Positions 6,958 through 10,660 of a stretch of DNA of 10,660 nucleotides are shown here, piece after piece. Made by a program: the position numbers and the translations under genes. Every line of letters begins with the position of its first letter. Positions within the stretch are counted from its first letter, which is position 1. Below the pieces are notes generated by a model. The model did not search any database. It was not told the origin of the DNA and saw nothing but the letters and a program-made list of their open reading frames with translations. This DNA comes from Deltaproteobacteria bacterium (lineage in GTDB: Bacteria; Myxococcota_A; Polyangia; Polyangiales; Ga0077539), in assembly GCA_947494865.1 (NCBI GenBank), contig CANMAT010000066.1, positions 1 through 10,660 on the forward strand, written 5' to 3'.

Positions 6958-8064
6958 CTACGGCGACGCCATCATCGCGGGAATGCACGATCCCGAACCG
7001 TTGGTGTTGCGCCGGCACGAGAAGCCCGAGGGGCAGGGGGTGGCCGCCGTCGTGCAGTTGACAGGGACGCAGAAGCCGTTGGCGAAGCGCCGCGACGTGG
7101 TCTGCGTGAGCTGGATCTGCCGCTGGCAGAAGTACCCGTCGGAGGCCCTGCAGTCGGTGTTGGTGGTGCAGCCCTGGTAGCAGCTCCCGAGGTCGCCGCG
7201 CGCATACGAGCTCGACGGGAGGCAAACGCCGCCCATGGGACAGTTTGCCTGCGGGAGCGGCACGGTCATGCCGGGCTTGCCCCAGAAGGTGCTGCTGTTG
7301 AAGCCCTCCGGGAGGATGCACCGCGAGAGGCAGTACCCGCCGTTCCACCCGGTGTAGAATGGATTGCCGCGCGAGTCGGGGTTGAAGTCGGGCTGACAGA
7401 GCCCCGAACGGCAGATGCGGTCGGGCGGCGGCGTGGGCGAGCCCGTGCGCGTTTCGGGCTGGCAGGTCTGGCCCAGGGTGCGGCCCGTGGGGGGAGTACC
7501 CATCGGGCGGCAGCGCCCTGATTCGTGGTCGCAGACGTTGCCGTTGATGCAACTCGTGTCGCTGCACACGTGGATGCAGGCGCGCACCTCGGTCAGCGTA
7601 CCCGCGTTGTAGACCCGGCAGGTGAACGCCTCGGGACGCTCGCAGTCGACGCCGTTGGCGCACACGCGGACGCACGTGCGCGGCGCGGAACCCACCGCCG
7701 GCGGGCACCAGCCATCGACGGCGCCTGCGCCGTCAGGGAGAATCAGCACGCAGTCTTTGTCGCCGGTGCACGTGCGGTTACATTCGCCGCCGGAGATGCC
7801 CGAGGCGGCCTCGGTGCGACAGGTGAGGCCTTCGGCGCACTCTGCGTCTGCGCGGCAGGGACCGTAGATGAGCGACGATTGCGGCGGGGGCTTGTCGACC
7901 TCGACGAGGTCGGGCGCGACGTCGGGGGCTGCATCGACGGGGGTGACATCGGCCGTGGCGGCATCGGGCGAGGCGGTCTCGCCGCCGCACGCGGCGAGCG
8001 CCGCGGCGACGAGAGCGAAACCGAGCGCGCGCGAAAAGTGGGGTGCAAAGCGAGCGGCTTGCAT
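6958..8064 (-). CDS. Cysteine-rich lipoprotein with 32 cysteines
   Basis: A 368-residue lipoprotein of unknown function. The signal peptide ends in lipobox LAA-C, lipidated at Cys26 with Gly at +2, then an Asp/Ala/Pro/Val linker to about residue 60. The remaining chain has 32 cysteines (an even number, consistent with full pairing) in irregular modules such as GPCRADAECAEGLTC and CTTNTDC.A.DGYFC. The C-x5/6-C-x5-C spacing recalls the cysteine-rich repeats common in myxobacterial surface lipoproteins. Unlike the lipoprotein at the left edge, it lacks the CG..Q.CC module, so the two are not simple paralogues. A 70-residue Gly/Asn/Phe-rich segment around residues 240-300 has fewer cysteines. ATG 8064 has no clear Shine-Dalgarno; an extended -10-like box only about 15 bases upstream could mean a very short or absent leader. 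It is divergent from a TlpA-like gene and followed by another. I do not recognise a specific family. Confidence 0.88.
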   Translation of the reverse strand: MQAARFAPHFSRALGFALVAAALAACGGETASPDAATADVTPVDAAPDVAPDLVEVDKPPPQSSLIYGPCRADAECAEGLTCRTEAASGISGGECNRTCTGDKDCVLILPDGAGAVDGWCPPAVGSAPRTCVRVCANGVDCERPEAFTCRVYNAGTLTEVRACIHVCSDTSCINGNVCDHESGRCRPMGTPPTGRTLGQTCQPETRTGSPTPPPDRICRSGLCQPDFNPDSRGNPFYTGWNGGYCLSRCILPEGFNSSTFWGKPGMTVPLPQANCPMGGVCLPSSSYARGDLGSCYQGCTTNTDCRASDGYFCQRQIQLTQTTSRRFANGFCVPVNCTTAATPCPSGFSCRRNTNGSGSCIPAMMASP

Positions 8065-8209
8065 GGTGCGCCGAACCAAGTATCGCAGTCGCGTCAAGGT
8101 CGCAATGGCGCACGTCGGTTTGCCACACAAACCGCCGCCCACGGCGCCGGAAGGGGTGTGGCGGTCGAGAGCTCTCAATAGAAACGGCGCGTGGTACGTA
8201 ACTGGCCTC
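8065..8209. promoter_or_regulatory. Divergent promoter region of cysteine-rich lipoprotein and TlpA-like gene
   Basis: A 145-base gap between two divergent genes that encode a disulfide-rich protein and a thioredoxin-fold protein. It holds a perfect inverted repeat at 8116-8134 and, on the minus strand, the extended -10-like sequence TGCGATACT, whose GATACT lies at 8084-8079. A weak TTGCGA about 15 bases further upstream could be its -35. Neither start has a visible Shine-Dalgarno. Promoter calls by eye are weak in such GC-rich DNA. Confidence 0.4.
8116..8134. promoter_or_regulatory. Inverted repeat, candidate operator
   Basis: CGGTTTG (8116-8122) and CAAACCG (8128-8134) are perfect complements flanking the 5-base spacer CCACA. 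The site lies near the middle of the divergent gap and roughly 30 bases upstream of the putative minus-strand -10. That placement suits a dimeric regulator controlling one or both genes. A 7-bp stem can also occur by chance. Confidence 0.35.
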
Positions 8210-8872
8210 ATGAAGCATCGCGCGCTCGCTCTCACCATGATTTCTGCCGCCTCGTTGACGACGCTTTCGAACGCCGCGCAGGCCTCACCGGGCACCGCGG
8301 CGCAGGAGTTCACGCTTCCCGCCGCCGCGGGGGCGAACTTTCGCGGGCGCTTCAACCTCGCCGATCACCTGGGGCGCCGCCCCGTGGTGGTTCTCTTCTG
8401 GGCTACGTGGTGCCAGCCTTGCCTGCAGGAGCTCCCGGTGTACCAGGCGCTCTTTCAGCGCTACGGCGGGCGCGTGATGGTGGTCGGCGTCTCGATGGAC
8501 GGGCCCGATACCGTCTCCGAGGCGGGCTCGACGACGCGCCGCATGGGCATCACCTTCCCGATCGTGACCGACCTCGAGACGCAGGTCGTGTCGGTGTACA
8601 ACACGCGCCGCGCAGCGCCCTTCTCGGTGTGGATCGACCGGACGGGCACCATCGCGCGCGAGCGCGAGGGCTTCTCCATGAGCGAGGTGCCCACGATCAA
8701 CGCGGGCGTCGCCGAGCTCGCGGGCGTCCGGCCTACAGCCCCCACCACGCCTGCTTCTCCGGCACCCCCGCCGGCAGCGCCGGCAGCGCCGGTCGCCCCC
8801 GTGGCGCCGGTGCCTCCTCCCGCAGCTCCTCCCGCGGTGCGCCCCGTCGCCCCCGCTGCGCCCCCGCGCTGA
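8210..8872 (+). CDS. Periplasmic TlpA-like thioredoxin with Pro/Ala tail
   Basis: A 220-residue exported thiol-disulfide oxidoreductase of the TlpA/ResA type. A signal peptide (1-26, cleavage near AQA|S) is followed by the AhpC/TSA-redoxin start AAQEFTLP. Then come RRPVVVLFWATWCQPC with active-site Cys68 and Cys71, strand RVMVVGVSMD, the insertion helix region TRRMGITFPIVTD, and cis-proline Pro137 in RAAPFSVWID. After the domain, residues 175-220 are almost only Pro, Ala, Val, Thr and Arg. Such a tail could span periplasm or peptidoglycan or be a stretched linker, and it is absent from ordinary TlpA proteins. There is no lipobox, so the protein is soluble or anchored by an uncleaved signal. 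ATG 8210 starts at the signal peptide; upstream sequence in this frame belongs to the opposite-strand gene. It is divergent from the 32-cysteine lipoprotein and convergent, 10 bases away, with the FGE-like gene. Disulfide handling for the neighbouring lipoproteins is inference. Confidence 0.92.
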   Translation: MKHRALALTMISAASLTTLSNAAQASPGTAAQEFTLPAAAGANFRGRFNLADHLGRRPVVVLFWATWCQPCLQELPVYQALFQRYGGRVMVVGVSMDGPDTVSEAGSTTRRMGITFPIVTDLETQVVSVYNTRRAAPFSVWIDRTGTIAREREGFSMSEVPTINAGVAELAGVRPTAPTTPASPAPPPAAPAAPVAPVAPVPPPAAPPAVRPVAPAAPPR

Positions 8873-8882
8873 CTCTCGCGCT

Positions 8883-9740
8883 TCAACCGTCGTCGACGCA
8901 GCGAAACCCGGCCACCACGATCTGAAACCCTGGCGGATGGTGCACGCGGTTGCTCGCGCGCAGGCCGGCGCCGCCGTAGTTCCACGCTCCGCCGCGCAGC
9001 ACGCGCTCGCAGGTGTCGGGCAAGGGGTTCGTGCCCGTGTAGCCGCGCGCGCCCAGGCGACGGAGTTCCGCGAGCGATGCGAGCGCGGTCTCACACGCGA
9101 CGGGCGCCTCGGGGTGCCGATAGGCGTAGGGGTCGTAGGGGCTCTCGGTCCACTCCCAGACGTTGCCACCCATGTCGAGCGCGCCGTAGGGCGATGCGCC
9201 CGCGGGGCGCAGCCCCACACGGTCGGGGGCGCCGGTGTGGCCACCGCGGCCGAACACTGCGCGCGTCGCATCGGGGGCTTCGTTGCCCCACGGGTACGTG
9301 CGCCCGTCGGGGCCGCGCGCGGCCTTCTCCCACTCGCGCTCGCTCGGGAGGCGCCCGCGCGCCCAGGCGCAGTAGGCGCGCGCCTGTGTCCACGAGACCC
9401 CGACGACGGGTTGCGCGGCGTCGCGTACGCGCGGCCCGAGGTCGCGGGGCGCCGTGCACGCGCGCGCCGACACGCACCCGAGGTACTGGCCGCGCGTGAC
9501 CTCGGTGCGGTCGATGCGAAACCCTCGGAGCGTGAGGGAGATGCGCGGCCGCTCGTCGGCCTCGCCGCCGCGGTCGGCACCCATGAAAAACGGGCCTGCG
9601 GCGACCGCGAGGCGGTCGATGGGTGGGGCCTCGCGGGGGGCGGGCTGACCGACGATCCACGGTGCGAACGAGAGAGACGCGGCCAGGCACGAGGCCGCGA
9701 CGAACGGCGCGGAGGGCTTCACGAACGTGCTGTGTACCAC
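8883..9740 (-). CDS. SUMF1/FGE-fold exported protein lacking catalytic cysteines
   Basis: A 285-residue protein with a hydrophobic export signal at residues 10-30 and then one complete FGE-sulfatase (SUMF1) domain. Visible family landmarks are AAGPFFMGAD, the Phe-Arg-Ile-Asp then EVTRGQYLGC segment, PVVGVSWTQARAYCAWA, RLPSEREWEKAARG, YPWGNE, GALDMGGNVWEW, VLRGGAW (247-253) and GFRC near the end. In true formylglycine-generating enzymes RGGS/W is followed by two copper-binding catalytic cysteines; here the segment reads NYGGAGLRASNR, without them. It is therefore unlikely to make formylglycine and more likely a binding or structural member, as is common in myxobacteria. The start is uncertain: GTG 9740 gives the longest form, and GTG 9722 would give a cleaner signal peptide and leave 45 rather than 27 bases to the divergent neighbour. 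Neither has a good Shine-Dalgarno. The 3' end lies 10 bases from the converging TlpA-like gene. Confidence 0.9.
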   Translation of the reverse strand: MVHSTFVKPSAPFVAASCLAASLSFAPWIVGQPAPREAPPIDRLAVAAGPFFMGADRGGEADERPRISLTLRGFRIDRTEVTRGQYLGCVSARACTAPRDLGPRVRDAAQPVVGVSWTQARAYCAWARGRLPSEREWEKAARGPDGRTYPWGNEAPDATRAVFGRGGHTGAPDRVGLRPAGASPYGALDMGGNVWEWTESPYDPYAYRHPEAPVACETALASLAELRRLGARGYTGTNPLPDTCERVLRGGAWNYGGAGLRASNRVHHPPGFQIVVAGFRCVDDG

Positions 9741-9767
9741 GGTCGTAGCCCGCTACCCTCGCGCGTC
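9741..9767. promoter_or_regulatory. 27-base divergent gap with TANNNT box
   Basis: Two divergent genes start only 27 bases apart if GTG 9740 is used, too little for two normal promoters plus leaders. TACCCT at 9754-9759 fits a TANNNT -10 placed 8 bases before GTG 9768. That is the geometry of a leaderless transcript for the HEAT-repeat gene. No Shine-Dalgarno precedes either start. Confidence 0.25.
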
Positions 9768-10660
9768 GTGAAATGCACCCTCGCGCTCGTGCTCCTCGTC
9801 GCTGCGTCCGCCTGCTCGGGCGCGCCTGCGCGCGTGCGCGGCGCCGCCGATCGGGGCGACGTCACCGCCGCGCTGCGTCTCTATGCCGAGTACGTCGACG
9901 AGCGCGGCGACAACGACCCCGACCTGCTCTCCGACGTGGCCCTCGCGGTGCTTCGCGAGGCGGCGTCGAGCGATGACCCGCGCGTGCGTTCGGCGGGCTT
10001 CTCGTCTCTGCGGGGCCTCGGGGCGCACGCCCACGACGTGCTCGAACCACTGTCGGTGCGGCCCGGCGTTGTGGGCGACCGCGCGGCGGCGATCTTGTAC
10101 GAGCTCGACGGGCGCGCGGGGGCGCCGCCCTCGCGACTGCGCGCCGCGCTCGCGACCGACGACCCCGAGCGGCGCGTGGCGGGCCTCGTCGCCCTGCGCG
10201 GCCGCGCGGGGCTGCGCAGGCTCGTGCGGCGCGCGCGCGACCCCGACGTGGCGTTGCGCGTGGCCGTGGTGCGCGAGCTTTCGCGCCGCCGCGGTGAGGC
10301 CGCCGCGACGCAGGCGCTCATCGAGCGAGCGCGCGAAGACGCCGACGCCATGGTGCGCGCCGCCGCTGTGATGGCGCTCGGCGGTCATGGGCGCGAGGCC
10401 TTCGAGGCGCTGCGCGCGGCCCTCACGGAGGGCGACGCGATCGTGCGAATGGCAGCCCCCGCGGCGCTCATGGCGGCCTCGCCCGACGACGGCGCGACGG
10501 CGCTGGCGCCGTTCCTGACGCCGGAGTTCACCAACCTCTCCATCGAGGTGGCGCGGGTGCTCGCGGCCCGCCACGACGAGCGCGCCGAACGGTACGTGCT
10601 CGAGGCGCTCCACCATGCGCGCGCTGCGCTGCGCCCGCAGGCCGCGGTGGCCGCGCAGGC
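9768..10660 (+). CDS. HEAT-repeat lipoprotein (3' end cut off)
   Basis: A lipoprotein whose open frame runs from GTG 9768 through the right window edge; 297 codons are visible. The signal peptide is short, with lipobox ASA-C, lipidated at Cys16 and Ser at +2. The mature part is built of about 30-residue helical pairs with HEAT/PBS-lyase-type signatures: DDPRVRSAGFSSLRGLG, DDPERRVAGLVALRGRAG, DPDVALRVAVVRELSRR, DADAMVRAAAVMALGGHG and GDAIVRMAAPAALMAA. Such solenoids act as protein-binding scaffolds. In myxobacteria they recur in exported proteins of unknown role; no catalytic motif is visible. GTG 9768 was chosen because it directly begins the signal peptide (Met-Lys-Cys-Thr-Leu), though there is no Shine-Dalgarno. 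It is divergent from the FGE-fold gene at very short distance, which suggests shared control. The stop and any C-terminal domain lie outside the window. Confidence 0.88.
   Translation, partial: MKCTLALVLLVAASACSGAPARVRGAADRGDVTAALRLYAEYVDERGDNDPDLLSDVALAVLREAASSDDPRVRSAGFSSLRGLGAHAHDVLEPLSVRPGVVGDRAAAILYELDGRAGAPPSRLRAALATDDPERRVAGLVALRGRAGLRRLVRRARDPDVALRVAVVRELSRRRGEAAATQALIERAREDADAMVRAAAVMALGGHGREAFEALRAALTEGDAIVRMAAPAALMAASPDDGATALAPFLTPEFTNLSIEVARVLAARHDERAERYVLEALHHARAALRPQAAVAAQ

Noticed and set aside
8167..8176. Perfect 10-bp palindrome GAGAGCTCTC
   Set aside because: About ten such palindromes are expected by chance in a window of this size, and nothing else ties it to regulation.
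7868..8209. N-terminal extension of the right-hand TlpA-like protein by 114 codons
   Set aside because: The extension would overlap the 5' part of the cysteine-rich lipoprotein and would bury a good signal peptide at ATG 8210.
8873..8882. Bidirectional terminator between the converging TlpA-like and FGE-fold genes
   Set aside because: Only 10 bases separate the stops, and I found no hairpin with a T run there.
9753..10616. A 287-codon minus-strand open frame
   Set aside because: It is antisense to the HEAT-repeat lipoprotein, whose repeats and lipobox are convincing; the antisense product is His/Arg-rich noise.

Overview
The window is very GC-rich, gene-dense DNA. Nearly every protein in it carries an export signal. 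Several features point to a myxobacterium (Myxococcota, probably the Polyangiales side): strong G/C third-position bias, GTG starts, lipoproteins with Asp/Ala/Pro/Thr linkers, cysteine-rich lipoproteins of unknown role, a SUMF1/FGE-fold protein and a HEAT-repeat lipoprotein. This assignment rests on style; there is no rRNA or marker gene. Nine protein-coding genes are supported, two of them cut by the window edges. I see no tRNA, rRNA, CRISPR array or intact mobile element. The largest gene-free stretch is about 195 bases.

Left part (1-3086): a cysteine-module lipoprotein runs leftward off the window edge. Across a 195-base divergent intergenic region, which holds a perfect 22-bp tandem duplication, a polytopic GT-C/GT39-like glycosyltransferase reads rightward.

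Centre (3143-8064): four genes all read leftward. In transcription order they are a 32-cysteine lipoprotein (8064-6958), a TlpA/thioredoxin-fold lipoprotein with a WCVPC active site (6884-6225), a large outer-membrane beta-barrel resembling DUF6029 proteins (6204-4210) and a type I mannose-6-phosphate isomerase (4195-3143). The last three are separated by only 20 and 14 bases and look like one operon. manA ends tail-to-tail with the glycosyltransferase, so mannose supply and a lipid-sugar-dependent transferase sit side by side.

Right part (8210-10660): a second TlpA-like protein (WCQPC) with a Pro/Ala-rich tail diverges from the 32-cysteine lipoprotein over a 145-base region containing a small perfect inverted repeat. 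It converges on a SUMF1/FGE-fold protein that lacks the catalytic cysteines of true formylglycine-generating enzymes. That gene is divergent, with only 27 bases of separation, from a HEAT-repeat lipoprotein that runs off the right edge.

The most interesting reading is a cell-envelope, thiol-centred neighbourhood. Two thioredoxin-fold exported proteins lie among two disulfide-rich lipoproteins (about 58 and 32 cysteines) and a barrel with two closely spaced cysteine pairs. All four lipoproteins have a residue other than Asp at +2, consistent with outer-membrane sorting. That these genes function together is inference from position and chemistry and is not shown by the sequence.
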